64,000 nt of DNA, taken from Motacilla alba alba. Lineage: Eukaryota; Chordata; Aves; Passeriformes; Motacillidae. The translations under genes and the position numbers were made by a program. The number at the start of each line of letters is the position of its first letter. Position 1 is the first letter of the stretch. The stretch lies in contig NC_052045.1 of the NCBI RefSeq assembly GCF_015832195.1, positions 1,364,001 to 1,428,000 on the forward strand, written 5' to 3'. The notes beneath the pieces are model-generated. The model saw only the letters and a program-made list of their open reading frames with translations. It ran no database searches and had not been told where the DNA came from. Shown in pieces: positions 1 through 11,280 of this stretch.

Positions 1-1042
1 AAGATGATCTCAATAAAGATGTATTAATGCATTCTTTAAACTTTCAAAACTTGTGGTTTCAATGGGAGTACCAATCTAAAAATATCCAGGGCTGCAGAAC
101 CATACATAAACAATGAACAGAAGGAGCTTTGAAAGCTGGAAGGTTTTATCAAGATTTTATTTCCCTTTTTTCATAAGAGAAACTGGTCTGTGCTCATGAC
201 TAACGTTCATAAACACACAGTTTAAACCAAGAGAAACAACACAATCAAACATTCCATTCCTTACCAACAAATGACAACGTTACTGCAACAAACCACCAAA
301 CCACACAAAAAAACTCTCTTCTGGATGAGAAGAGAGCTCTTCTGGTGTGCTGTAACCTCTAACATTGGCATGGGAGCTCTGGAAAATGGGGAAGCAGAGA
401 AGAGGAATGGGGGGGAGAAGCAGTGCAGGGGAACTGGTGGCAGATCAAGGGTTAAAACTTCCCAGGCAGTTCTCTCCCTCTGCAGCACGCTGGAACACCT
501 CTCATGAGCAGAAACGGCTCCAAAGGATGCAAAGGGCTCGGGGCTACCCAGCCAAGAAGGTGATTTTGGGGTGTGCTCAGCCCTGTCAGAGGGAGCAGTG
601 CCTCGTGATGGAGCGGCTGGGATTTGGTTTCAGACACTCGTGGGCGAGCTCTGAGCCCAGGGGATGGGAGCACAGCCTGTGCTGGGGCAGGAGCTGTGAT
701 AATTGTAATTGTGGCTGCAGCTGGCACTGCCTGGCCCCCACTCACCAAAGGGCTGCCAAACAAAACCCAGCCAGGGCTCCTCACGTGGGAAAAGGCGAGT
801 GAGCCACTTCAGCAGGGAAAGAAATTCTCAGCACCCACTACAGCATTGCCTGTTGTGCCTCTTTCTAAGAAATAATCACCTGCTTCTCTTTGTCCTCACT
901 CTTACATTTCCCTGCCCCTCCCACACCAAAAGTACACTAAAATTGCATTTATTTCCCGATTTGCAGTGTTGCTGTTCTGCACATTCACTGAGCCTCACCA
1001 TTATTTATCATCCACGAGTTTCCTTCCCCACCTTTTCTTTTC

Positions 1043-1073
<31 letters not shown>

Positions 1074-4000
1074 TAATGGAAAGGTTGACTAGAAAACAAG
1101 AATCCAGTGTAATGAGAAACAAAGAGCTGGATAGCTCAGAAATGTTTTGCAAAAACATCTTACAGCCCACACAAGCAGACTGCAAATCCTGCAGAGAAGG
1201 CTCTCACCTGCGTTATGTCACACTGTGGTTGACATCACTGCTCTCCCTGACAAACACCCCAGGAATGGAAGGACAGCCCCGCTGACCTGTTCAGCTCACT
1301 GACCCAGTCACCCTCGTGATGTCTTCACCTGTAAGACAACAAGCTGCAGCTCAGGACCTTCCTAAATATTTCTGTATCCAGCAGGCTGTAAGGCTGTAAT
1401 GGCTTATTTTTCTTCCGAAAATTAGTACAGTTCTCTCAGTCAGTGAAATCTCTTCACATCCAGAGCCTCCTGTGGCAAGGGGTCCCAAAGCTTTTACTAA
1501 AAACACCCGAGTCCCTTCCCCAGCTCATTATTTCCAGTGGAGGGCTAAACACCTGCCCAGGCCATCTGAGCTGTCCCTGGTGTGCCTGAAGACTGAAGCT
1601 GAAGAACTCTCATTCTCTTTAGGAGGCATCCCACTTCTTGTAATTACTGACACTTTCCCTAGGGCTCAGCATGAGATTTGGTCCAGTGATTAAAGCACTC
1701 AACAAGACCTGGAAGAACCCAGTAACTGGAATTTTTCCAACAGAAAATATCTTTTGCTGAATAATTCCCATCCAGGTGCTGGGACAGAGCAATGACCTCG
1801 TCCTCATCTTGAAGGAAATTCCACCTTTGAAGTGCATCCCCTTTAGAAGCTACACGGTGTCCCCAGTGATGGGAATGCACAGACACCACAGAGAGCAGAA
1901 TATTCCTGGACAGTGATTTCCTACTCCTCAAAGCAGCCTGACTGATCACTGCCCTGAACCAACACACCTCTGGATGTTGTCTAGGAGAAGGTACCTGACA
2001 ACGTTTATGGATCAGCAACAGATGCACCAAAGAATGAGAAACCACCAAACTCCTGGGCTGTTTGGTTCCTTGGAGCCACGGCCAGGCTGCTCACACAGTG
2101 CCTGAGCTGTTTGCTCAGCAGTTGACCCCTCTTTGAGAAAAGAGTCATCTAACACAATCCAGAGTTTGCTGCTTAGGGTCAGGATCAAAACAGGGACATC
2201 AAAGTCCTGCGCAGGCTGGAGCTTTCAGGGTGGTACCAACAATTGATAAAGGGAGACCTGCGGCCTTGGGGTCACTTGGGACCCAGCAAATGAGAAAGGC
2301 ACTCACAACACTGTCACAAAACCTCTTTGGCTCCATTTTCCTGATTACTCCAAGTACAGGAGTGTTCAGTGTCTACCCATCATTCATTTAACGATGATGA
2401 ACAGGAAAATTTAAGTTCAGGACGATTACGTTGTAGACCAAAATCCACAGTTTTTGCAAATCTAATTTCTTTAGCCCCATAATTCCAGAAAAAATATCAG
2501 CAAGCACAAATGGCATTTTAGACAGCAATCCTCACTGAATACACACAAACAAGTCAGCACCTATTACACAGACAGGAGCTCAAAGTGGTTGGAGCTTTGA
2601 CAAAAACCCATCCAGACCTTTTCTTAAAAACAAGCACATCTAAAAAGATCAGAACAGCTTTTAAGCTCAAATGCCAGGTTTTTTTGAAAATGCACAACAG
2701 AACAAATAATTTTTGTTATGGGGAGAATTAAAAGTGACTGAGAGAGATGAGAAATAAAGGAGATTTGTAAACAACCATCTTCCTACTGCATCCTTGCAGG
2801 GTTTTCCCTTATTCCCAGGCTTCTCTCAATCAAGCTGCTCTTCAGGGCTTGCAGAATTATGACGTGCTCTGGTGTATCTCCAGGAGAAATGTTTCATGTG
2901 CTCCCTCAGCACTCCAGGCCCTGCACTGGAGGTTTCCTGCAGGATTTCATTCCTGCCTCAGACTGCACAACAGGAGTTTATTTCCTCCTGACCCTGCCCA
3001 TGAGAAGGAGCAACCTTGTGCCCCGTGGCTTCATCCCACAGCAGGACAAGGCAAAGAGGGGATTCCCTCTGCCCAGCCACAGCCTTTTCAGGAATGCAAA
3101 GGAACAAAGCAGGCTCTGGCTGTGAGAACTGCACCATGCCTCTCTCCCAGCAGCAGTTCTGCTGGCAAGTTTCTACAGCAAAAGAGGATCACAGGATTAC
3201 AGGATTAGGTTCTGGAACTAACTGTTCTAGAAACTGTGCATCAGTCAGGAGAAGATCTCAGATCAGTGGAACAGAAGGCCAGAGACTGCGTGCCAAAAGG
3301 CAGAACTTCAAAAGGATAAAAGTTCTACTATGTGAGCATCCATAACTATGTAAGCAATCAGTGGTTTATGATCAGTGGGCTGAGATGATGAGGCAGCCAA
3401 TGGGGCAGAGACTGGAGACTGTCACCAAGCTGGGTGACACGAGGGGCTTCCTCCTCAAAGCACCCTGTCCTTGTAACCAGAGCAGGACTTGTGGGCTCAC
3501 CCCAAATTGCCTTCTTTAGCTCTATATCCTCTCAGCAGAACTAGCAAGTAGTCCAGCTGCCCTTGCAGGTACCACAAAGCATTTAACACGGACAGAAACT
3601 CTCTTAGAATCAATCACCATGCTTTCCATGGGAAAAATCAAACATTTTTTCAAATAGTAAATTTTTCCCTCAGGATTCAGATGATTTAGCTTATTTTGTT
3701 TTCAGCCAACGATTAGCTAAGATTTTTTAATCTAAATTCTTACTCCATCCATCCCAGCTTCAATAAAACTGAAATTTGTGAGCGTATTTTCCAGAAATAT
3801 CTAGTGGAAGCTATTAAAAGAGGGGCAGATAATATTAGACTTCATTGGCAGGCTACCAGGAAGAAAAAAAATTCCAGCCAGAGAACGTTATCATCTCAAC
3901 TACTGTGAACAGAACTGGTCTCAAGTCAAATGACCTCCACAGATGTCCCCTCCTCACTGTGAAACACTCCATTATTCCATGTAGCAACATCTGCTGGCGG

Positions 4001-4324
4001 AGACCTGGCCTGGCCTCTGAGCTCAGGCTGACAGAGGAAAGCTCCTCACATCCCTCAAAAGCACACTCGGAGCTCGGAGCACCGGCCAGCCCTCCTGTCA
4101 GAGCTCATCCTCCCAGGAATTCCGGAGTTTTACAAAAGGAACTCCTCTCTGGGAGGAGATGCTCCATGGGCAGGCTGTGTATTGGAGACCCTCTGCCTCC
4201 TGCCTCTGTGCAAACACTTCCCAGGCTTGTTTTTCAAGAGGCATCTTAGAGTGGAGGAGAGATTCCCCTGAGTGCATTTTCTTTCTTTACCATCGCTCTC
4301 TTCTATACAAACAACAGATTGCTT
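1..4324. other. Non-coding stretch, no gene recognised
   Basis: I see no recognisable gene or transposon. The ORFs present are short and overlap on both strands without a family signature; the longest are about 145 codons at 365-802 (+) and 129 codons at 1659-2048 (-). A run of 28 T lies at 1043-1070. CAG/CTG-rich patches (about 480-800, 1850-2110, 2850-3130) alternate with AT-rich sequence, as is usual in avian intergenic or intronic DNA. Confidence 0.6.
1043..1070. repeat. Poly(T) run, 28 nt
   Basis: An uninterrupted run of T directly follows a short C/T stretch. It could be the tail of an old minus-strand retroposed copy, but no polyadenylation signal or recognisable gene body lies to its right, so it is called simple repeat only. 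Confidence 0.85.
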
Positions 4325-4396
4325 TGCTGCTGCCCTTTAAATTTAGAGAATGAGAATCACGGCTGCCGCCCTTTAAATTTAGAGAATGAGAATCCC
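4325..4396. repeat. 36-bp tandem duplication, 2 copies
   Basis: Two adjacent 36-bp units (4325-4360 and 4361-4396) share the core CCCTTTAAATTTAGAGAATG and differ at only a few positions at the left edge and the last bases. The unit contains the palindrome AAATTT. The high identity suggests a recent local duplication. Confidence 0.9.
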
Positions 4397-5935
4397 ACAC
4401 GGCACTGCCTGGTGCTGGGGGAGGGCTGTCCTTCCACAACCCGCTGGGAAGCCAAACAGCCCCAGCCTCGCCCACCGCCCCTCTCCAGAGGATGCAGACC
4501 ACGAGTTCCCCTCCTCTGAGGATGGCTCTCAGCCTGATTCACAGGGTTGCTGGAATGCAAGATCATCCTAAACACTCCTGAGCTGGCCCATCATTTTTCC
4601 CTGTACTATTTTTAATCCCAATGCAGTGATAAAGTTGGAAAATTGTCCAGAAAGACTAAGGATTACTGGGGTTGAGCCTCCTGGAGGATCGTACCTTAGG
4701 AAAGGTGTTTTATTCTGCATGCCTAAACAGTTCCTCTCAGAAATTACAGTGCAATACTGAAAGATTCAATTGTTTCCAGAAGTTTCAGCTATTTCACTGC
4801 CAATATATTTCTGCGAGGGTTCCTCCAAAGCACTGAGCAGGCTGCCAAGAGGAGCTGCAAATGTGACAGGGAGAGACCCTCCAGGAAGACTTTCAAACCC
4901 CCAGAAGGAGGGAACAAGCACTTTCGTTTGGCAATTATTTTCCTCTGGTTCTAAAACTGGTATCTTCCTGCTTTTCATGATGCCTTTCTTCTCCAGAAGT
5001 CAATGGCTTAGTCAATTTTCAATTTCAACGCCCTTAACAGCCATTGACTTTTTAAAAAAAGCAAAGGCTTATTTAAACCTCTAGCTATGATTCCTCCAGC
5101 TACTAAAGCCATGGTCAGCAGCCTCCACCACAAAAATAGCTTTCCTGCCTCCTCACCCTCTAACCACTGGTGATCACAAGTCTGCCAAGCCTGATATCCT
5201 CCTTTGCCTCCCTGTTCTCAGAGAAATGTTGGGTCAGGAAGGTAAAAAAATGTAAGAATTTCTTTTTTCTTCTTTTTCTTTTTTTTTATCCTTGGTCGCT
5301 GTGTTCCTCTGGGGTTTAAGGGACATTAGCTACGAGCTCCACTTTCACTGCAGAGAAAGGGAGAAGGCAAACATCAGAGCTGGATAAAGTGATGGAATAA
5401 AAGCCAGTAAAGGGCTTTGATGACAAAGGCTATGCAAGCGTGAAGGAGCACTCTTACACTTCTCAGCAGTGGGGAGGAAGGGACTTTGGAGCGCAATTTA
5501 ATGGCCAAAAAAAAGCCAGGAACTGACCCAGAGTTTGGGTTTGGGTCCGAGGTGCTCCAGGGACAGGCACACAATGGCACCGTGAACCTCCTGGGATTAT
5601 TGTGATGTGAGCAAAGGAGCTGATGAAACCCCAGGCCTCCAAAACCCCGTAATTCTCACGCCCAAACCTCACCAAAGCTGAACCCCTCTCTCCAGGGGAG
5701 GTGGGCTCTGCTGGGCCATTTGGACATTGACAAGCAAGACCAGATGCTGGACCGAAAACCAGAGCAGAAGAGCCAAGACAAAACCAAAAGAATACTGTAA
5801 GCATCAAAATAAATATCAAAAAATTATACCAAGGTGTTTTTCAAAACTTAAAATTAACCAGTTTGTCCTGCTGTACTGCTCCAAAGAGAAATGGAGAACA
5901 CGCCAAATGATGTAAAATAAAATTGGATATCTTGC

Positions 5936-5985
<50 letters not shown>

Positions 5986-6993
5986 TTAATACTGGATAGG
6001 AAAGCCCCGTTTCTTGTCAAAACCAAGAATATTCAGGTCTGTTTGTCTGGGATGTGACACCAGGCCAGGGCTCAGCATCTCCACGGCCTGTGGGACAGGC
6101 TGTGCCCTGCTCCTGGGTCACACACGCTCAGCAGCAAGGCTGTCACCAAATCCTTTCCCCACTTCATGACCCCGTGAAACAGGAGATGGAAAATATCCTA
6201 TGGAGACCATTAAATCAACCACGATTTGCTCACTTAGCAACACTCCAGCAATTAAAAGTTTGGGATATATGTAAGTGCATATAAATAAAAATAATGGGAG
6301 GAAAAAGGAATTTTAAATCACCCACAAATTTCAGTCTCTCCTCCTGTTTTCCACAACCTGATTTATAAATCTAATATTTAAATTTCAGGCAACTTTCCAC
6401 AAAAAGGAAAAAGAACATGGAAAAGAAAGTAAAAAAAAAAAAAAAGGCAACCAAGCAGAGGTCATTAAAGCAATTTTGGTTTCCTACATTTTTTGTTTCC
6501 TTTAACTTTATGGTTGCAGTAGATTATTCTGTCACACAAAGGCCATGTTTCTAGAAATAATGGACTCTCTCAAGAAAAATTGCCTTTATTCTTGAAATTC
6601 CATCAAAATCAAATGCAAATTATATCAAGTTCTCTTCCAAATTATGCCTTGAAATAATTTTGATGTATTTTAATAAATTTTTAAGTAATGTTTACTTCTG
6701 AAATGTAGCAATGCCTCATGACATTTCTTTGATCTATACTGAATTTTATCTATTTTTATTGTACTATAGAATACACCTGGTTCATATATTGACATCTTTT
6801 GATGTACTGAAGTCTTCATATAATTTTTGTTACACATCGTATTTTAAAAAAAAAAAAGTGTAAAAAAACCCATATAGAGAATATTTATACACTGCATGCA
6901 GCAGATCACAAGTAAATCCAGTCAGTTTTTCATGAATAATAGAGAACAGAATTCTGCCTGAGAGCAGCTGCACGCACCCAAACCCAGGGCTGG
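4397..6993. other. Non-coding stretch with simple repeats
   Basis: No gene recognised. It holds a T/C-rich tract at about 5258-5290, an (AT)n microsatellite at 5936-5986, and a notably AT-rich, repeat-poor block at about 6480-6840 that might be conserved non-coding sequence. The ORFs here are short and unremarkable. Confidence 0.6.
5936..5986. repeat. (AT)n microsatellite
   Basis: About 50 nt of alternating A and T with a single G interruption (ATGTAT near 5952), ending in a short T run. It is likely polymorphic in length. Confidence 0.95.
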
Positions 6994-7070
6994 GTGGGAA
7001 AGGAGCCCAAAGCCCACCCAGTGCCACCCCTGCCATGGCAGGGCCACCTCCCACTGTCCCAGGGTGTCCC
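6994..7070 (-). mobile_element. CR1 retroposon 3'-end fragment
   Basis: Read on the minus strand, this is the familiar avian CR1 3' region of the form GGGACAGTGGGAGGTG followed by a TGCCATGGCAGGGG stretch. The same words recur in the CR1 fragments at 41009-41260 and 63168-63439, which supports the assignment internally. It is cut short and lies directly against the 3' end of the CR1 copy at 7071-7625, so one element probably inserted into or beside the other. Confidence 0.75.
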
Positions 7071-7625
7071 AGAATCACACAATCACAGAATTTCTAGGTT
7101 GGAAGAGACCTTTAAGATCATCGAGTCCAACCCATGTTCTAACACCTCAACTAGATCATGGCACCCAGTGCCACATCCAGGCTTTTTTTAAACACATCCA
7201 GGGATGGTGACTCCACCACCTCCCTGGGCAGATGATTCCAGTATTTGACCACTCTTTCTGTGAAAAACTTCCTCCTTAATTCCAGCCTGGATCTCCCTTG
7301 GCACAGCTTGAGACTGTGTCCTCTTGTTCTGTCAGTGCTGCCCGGAGAAAGAGACCGACCCCAGCTCAGCACAGCCACCCTTCAGGAGCTGCAGAGAGTG
7401 ACAAGGTCACCTCTGAGTCTCCCCCAGCTCAGCACAGCCACCCTTCAGGAAGCTGAGGAGAGTGATAAGGTCCCCTCTGAGTCTCCTTTTCTCCAGGCTG
7501 AACACCCCCAGCTCCCTCAGTCGTTCTTCACACAGCTTGTGTTCCCAGCCCCTCTCCAGCCTCCTTGCTCTCCTCTGGACACACTCAAGCATCTCAACGT
7601 CCCTCCTGAACTGAGGGGCCAGAAC
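7071..7625 (-). mobile_element. CR1 LINE, 5'-truncated, with end of RT ORF
   Basis: This is the 3' part of a chicken-repeat-1 non-LTR retroposon on the minus strand. Its 3' end at 7071 carries the typical short repeats (ATTCTGTGATTGTGTGATTCT-like). Upstream on the minus strand, 7151-7378 encodes the well-known C-terminal tail of the CR1 reverse-transcriptase ORF ([20 protein letters not shown], then [17 protein letters not shown]), and 7407-7592 encodes the preceding piece ([30 protein letters not shown]). The two pieces are in different frames, and a 63-bp segment is duplicated between them. The element stops at about 7625, as is normal for 5'-truncated LINE insertions. It is certainly inactive. 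In the family, the ORF encodes an endonuclease plus reverse transcriptase; only the extreme C-terminus survives here. Confidence 0.93.
7362..7487. repeat. 63-bp tandem duplication inside CR1
   Basis: The words CAGCTCAGCACAGCCACCC start at 7362 and again at 7425, exactly 63 bp apart, and each is followed by a related GAGAGTGA..AAGGTC..CCTCTGAGTC segment. Other CR1 copies have this segment once, so it is a duplication within this copy or its source. The two units differ at several positions, so it is not very recent. Confidence 0.85.
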
Positions 7626-9434
7626 AGTAAAAAATGTGGGTTTTTAAAATTTCAGTTATTTTGCTGAAATTCCACCCGGCTGGTGAAAAGGAGTTTGCTG
7701 TCATGCTAGGGATCCTGTATCATCTCAAGGTAAGCAGATAACAGTTCCAAGCAGGAACTCAGAGCTGTTCCATAGCTCCTCTCAGTCCAGGATGGAGCTG
7801 CCCTGAGGAATGGGTGCAGCAGCTCCCACCCCAGCATCCCCCAGGTACTCCCTGCAAAGCAGGGCACAGGGCTGGCTGCGGGGGCTGCTCAGGAGTGGCA
7901 CTGTGCAACCCTACCCCTTCATCAGAGCGCAGCTTCCTGTCATTTCAGACCCATTTCATATGCAGATCCAGCAAGAGACACCTGAACGAGAGCATTTATT
8001 GCTGCGATTATTCCCACGTGAAAAGGGATGTCAAAGAATGAGGCTGTGACTGAGAACTGACACGGCTCTGAGGCTGCAAACACTACCCTGTATTTTCAGA
8101 ACTGTAACTGCATAAATACAGTACTTAATTTACTCTTTTTTTTGGCAAGGGAAGGGAAATAGAGGTAGTGATTTAGGAAGATATAAAATAATATGGAAAA
8201 GAAGAAGAATAATCACGTTCTGGATGAATTTTGCATAAGATCACTTTAAAATATTTACAAGCTACAATTCTGAGTCGTTTTCTCAGTCTCGCCATTTCTA
8301 TCTCCCAAATACTTTGTTTCAGATTAGCTGGAATTATCAATTCATTTAGAGTGCTTTTCCTGCCGTGCATGGAAATGGGTAAACAGGGAAGGGCTGAAGC
8401 AAAAAGGCAGTCAACAAGAAATTGTGTGAAAAGCAAAAATCCTGTTTCCTCAACATATTTCTCCAGAAGCTAAGAAACTGAATTCCTCTAAAGGAGCTAA
8501 AGACAGCAGAATTTGTGTAATAACCCACAGTGATACAATCTAAATGCGTGCAAAGATTGGACATGCCAATTAAAACCTCGTGAGGGTTTTTTTGGGCTTT
8601 TTGACACTCACCCACACACACTTATCTCTGCCGTTTCTCTCCTGGAAGGGAGAGTCACAAAGCAGGTGGAGAACTCTACAGACAGCTGAAGCAGCCCTGC
8701 CACTGCACTTGGAAGGAGACACCTGGAAGCTGAATATGGAATGTGGCAAGAATGTGCCAGCCTGCCAGCACAAGAGTAAGACAGGCAAAGGGAAACTCTA
8801 ATACATGGAATATCAGCAGTTGGACTTCAGCTCCAGCATGAAATTCTCTAACACAGACTGCCAGGGGAGTTGGAAAATGTGAATTATTTTGTGTTGTTTT
8901 CATCCAATAATTATTCAATCATTAATTGTGCAAAATGTGTGGCTTCGTGCATTAAAAGCCAACAGAAATGACCAGGAATTGCTTTGCTAGGGCAGTGGAC
9001 ACAGGAAGCACTCTGACTGTCTATGCAGACAAATCCGTAATTCAGCTTTCAGAGCCAGACTGGGCTGTGTGGCACTGCAGGCTACACTGGTTCTGATGCC
9101 TTCAGCAGCCAACCAGCAGTTCAGGCAGAAGATCAGAGGTGTAAGCCAGCACTACTGCATGCACTGAGGCTGCAGAAACACGAGCAATTAAACAACAGCA
9201 GCTCATCAGCTTTTGTTCCTTAGCACGAAGTTTCCAGCTTGGCTGAAGCCTGTTTTTACTTTTGCATCTGCCACGTTTCAGGATAATTCCAGCTGCTCCC
9301 TCCATCCTGCAGCTCCCCTCACAGAACATCTGAGCTCAGAGCACGACCATGGGGTGAACTGTTAGTGAGATATTAACATCACAGGTGCCCCCTCCCCATG
9401 CCCTGCTGTCCTGGCAGACCTAACAGAGCACAGA
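7626..9434. other. Non-coding stretch, no gene recognised
   Basis: Unique-looking sequence with no recognisable gene. The ORFs are below about 95 codons, occur on both strands in the same places, and show no domain. A short CA-rich patch is present near 8612-8621. Confidence 0.6.
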
Positions 9435-9492
9435 TTTACAGACACACAATAAAAACACCTCCATTTATAGACACACAACAAAAACACCTCCA
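9435..9492. repeat. 29-bp tandem duplication, 2 copies
   Basis: Two adjacent 29-bp units (9435-9463, 9464-9492) with the shared words GACACACAA and AAAAACACCTCCA; they differ at two positions. Confidence 0.9.
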
Positions 9493-10652
9493 ACTATTCA
9501 CCAGAAGCTGTCTCCAGCTGGTGCTAGAAGGGCATTTGAAATAGTTTTGCCTCCTTTTCTCAGGAAGGACAGGTGCCACAATGAAGTGCAAACTGGCAGT
9601 TTGAGCAGCCAGCACTGTGCTGCATGCCAGTCACAGCTGGTGGCTTTGGATCTCATTGACCAAACTGTCATTTGGGTGACTCTGGACCTCATTGCAACCA
9701 CCGTGCCCAAAGCACAGCAGCCCCCCAGACTGCTGGATTCCTGGCTGGGAGGCTGGGGCTGGGTGGCTGCAGGGGACAGAGAGAGATATAATATCAAAAT
9801 TAATGCATCTTCCCACAGCAAAGGCTTCTGGGTCAGCTCCATAGTTCTCTCCTCAACAAATCATTAACCAGAATTAATTATGGTGCTGGTTATCTATTTT
9901 TCAGCTAGGACATGGGAAGGGTTTGAAAAGGCTGTGGAAAGGGGGCAGTTGGAGGTGGGAGGAAATGGATGAGCTTGTTAACACTTCAGGAGAGCTCTGA
10001 AAATACAGAATGTGGTGCTGAAGTGGTGGAGACTAACAGCAAAGCTGCAGGAAGCCCAAGTCCATTAGGCACAAATCAATTTTGTAATCATCTGCCCTCC
10101 AAGCACTCCAAGACGTTTGAGAGCGAGTTTCTCCTCGTAGAAGAAGCCATGCTAAAAACAGTATTTTGGAGAGTCAGCTGTGGGATGGAAATGTGCTGAG
10201 AAGAGGTGCCTTTGTTACCTGTGCCAGTCTCTGGTTCAGAATCCATCACCCAACACCAGGCTCTGCTCGCCACCAGCTGTGTGACAGTGACCGGGCTCAA
10301 GGGCACCAGAACAATTCCTGCCCTCAGGAATGATTGCAGTAAAGAGAGGAAACGTGCAGAGTTTTTGAGGTACACAGAGCTGTACAAAGAGGGAGAGTGT
10401 GCACAGGAGCGGGGCAGAGACAGGAGCAGAGCAGCAGGCTCAGCAGAGCCTGGTGTTTCAGAGGCTGAAAAGCCAATCCATGTACAGGAGAGAATTCCTG
10501 AGCATTCCTTCCTCCCCCAGCCCTTGTTTCTTGCCAATCAGTTTGTATTCCACTGAGGAGGGAAATGACAATGACGGTGAAAATGTATTTGGGGAGACAC
10601 AGCAGGAGCACTTATGCTAAGTGGATTAACATCTTGTTGATCAAGTGGCTGA
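9493..10652. other. Non-coding stretch, no gene recognised
   Basis: CAG/CTG-rich unique sequence. Several overlapping ORFs of 95-150 codons occur on both strands (for example 10088-10537 on minus), which is the pattern expected from stop-poor composition, and none resembles a known protein. Confidence 0.55.
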
Positions 10653-11021
10653 GTTATTTCAGGGATCCCTTCCAAAAGAGCTGGAATCTGCCTGGGCCCG
10701 CTGGGGATGTCCTTCACAGCCCTGAGGGAGCACAGAGTGCTGCTGGGATTTGGGAGGGAGCAGGCTGTGGGAGGTGCAGCCCAGGAGAGCCCTGCTGTGC
10801 TAATGATGCTGGAGGATCAGCTGCAGCAGCTGAGGAAGGTGGGACAGCCCCTGGGACTGCTGCTGGAAGAAGGATCAGTGACTAGGCAGGTGAGGGGTGC
10901 CCCTGTGCTCGCCCTCAGCTCCCAGCAGCTGCTCCAGCTCACAAAGGAAACCAAACAGCCCATGCAGTGCTGCTTTCCACCAAAAAAACCCAAATCCAGG
11001 AGATGGAAAGGTGAGAATTGA
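10653..11021 (+). other. Stop-free frame with splice-like edges (weak exon candidate)
   Basis: A 123-codon open frame begins just after an in-frame TGA and has an acceptor-like TTATTTCAG ending near 10662. Two consensus-like donors follow in it: CAG|GTGAGG at about 10889/10890 and AAAG|GTGAGA near 11009. The frame reads as a leucine- and glutamine-rich segment (MMLEDQLQQLRKVGQPLGLL) and then a basic patch (PPKKPKSRRWK). I do not recognise it. Other frames are open too, and the CAG/CTG-rich composition can mimic coding sequence, so this is only a candidate for a transcript exon. Confidence 0.15.
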
Positions 11022-11100
11022 CCTCCCACCCTGCGCTGGGGCTCTGCACTGCTCTCCTCCTGAGTGTCTGTGTGGGAGCTCCTCCAGAGCCTCCCTCCTG

Positions 11101-11280
11101 GTCTGGTCTGACAATCCCCTGACATTCCCCAGGTGGCACTGGCTCTGCAGCAGTGACACTCCCTGAGAGCAGGGGCTGCCCTCCATCCTGGGCTGGTCTG
11201 ACAATCCCCTGACACTCCCCAGGTGGCACTGGCTCTGCAGCAGTGACACTCCCTGAGAGCAGGGGCTGCCCTCCATCCTG
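11101..11280. repeat. 90-bp tandem duplication, ~98% identical
   Basis: Units 11101-11190 and 11191-11280 differ at only two positions (one at the very edge, and CATTCC versus CACTCC). The unit includes CCCCAGGTGGCACTGGCTC. Because 90 is a multiple of 3, minus-strand frames stay open across it and give long repeated ORFs, which I do not treat as genes. The near-identity points to a very recent duplication or an assembly duplicate. Confidence 0.95.

Noticed and set aside
1043..1070. Poly(T) as the tail of a minus-strand processed pseudogene
   Set aside because: No gene-like body, polyadenylation signal or target-site duplication could be seen beside it.
1659..2048. 129-codon minus-strand ORF
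   Set aside because: No recognisable domain, and no splice or promoter context that I could defend.
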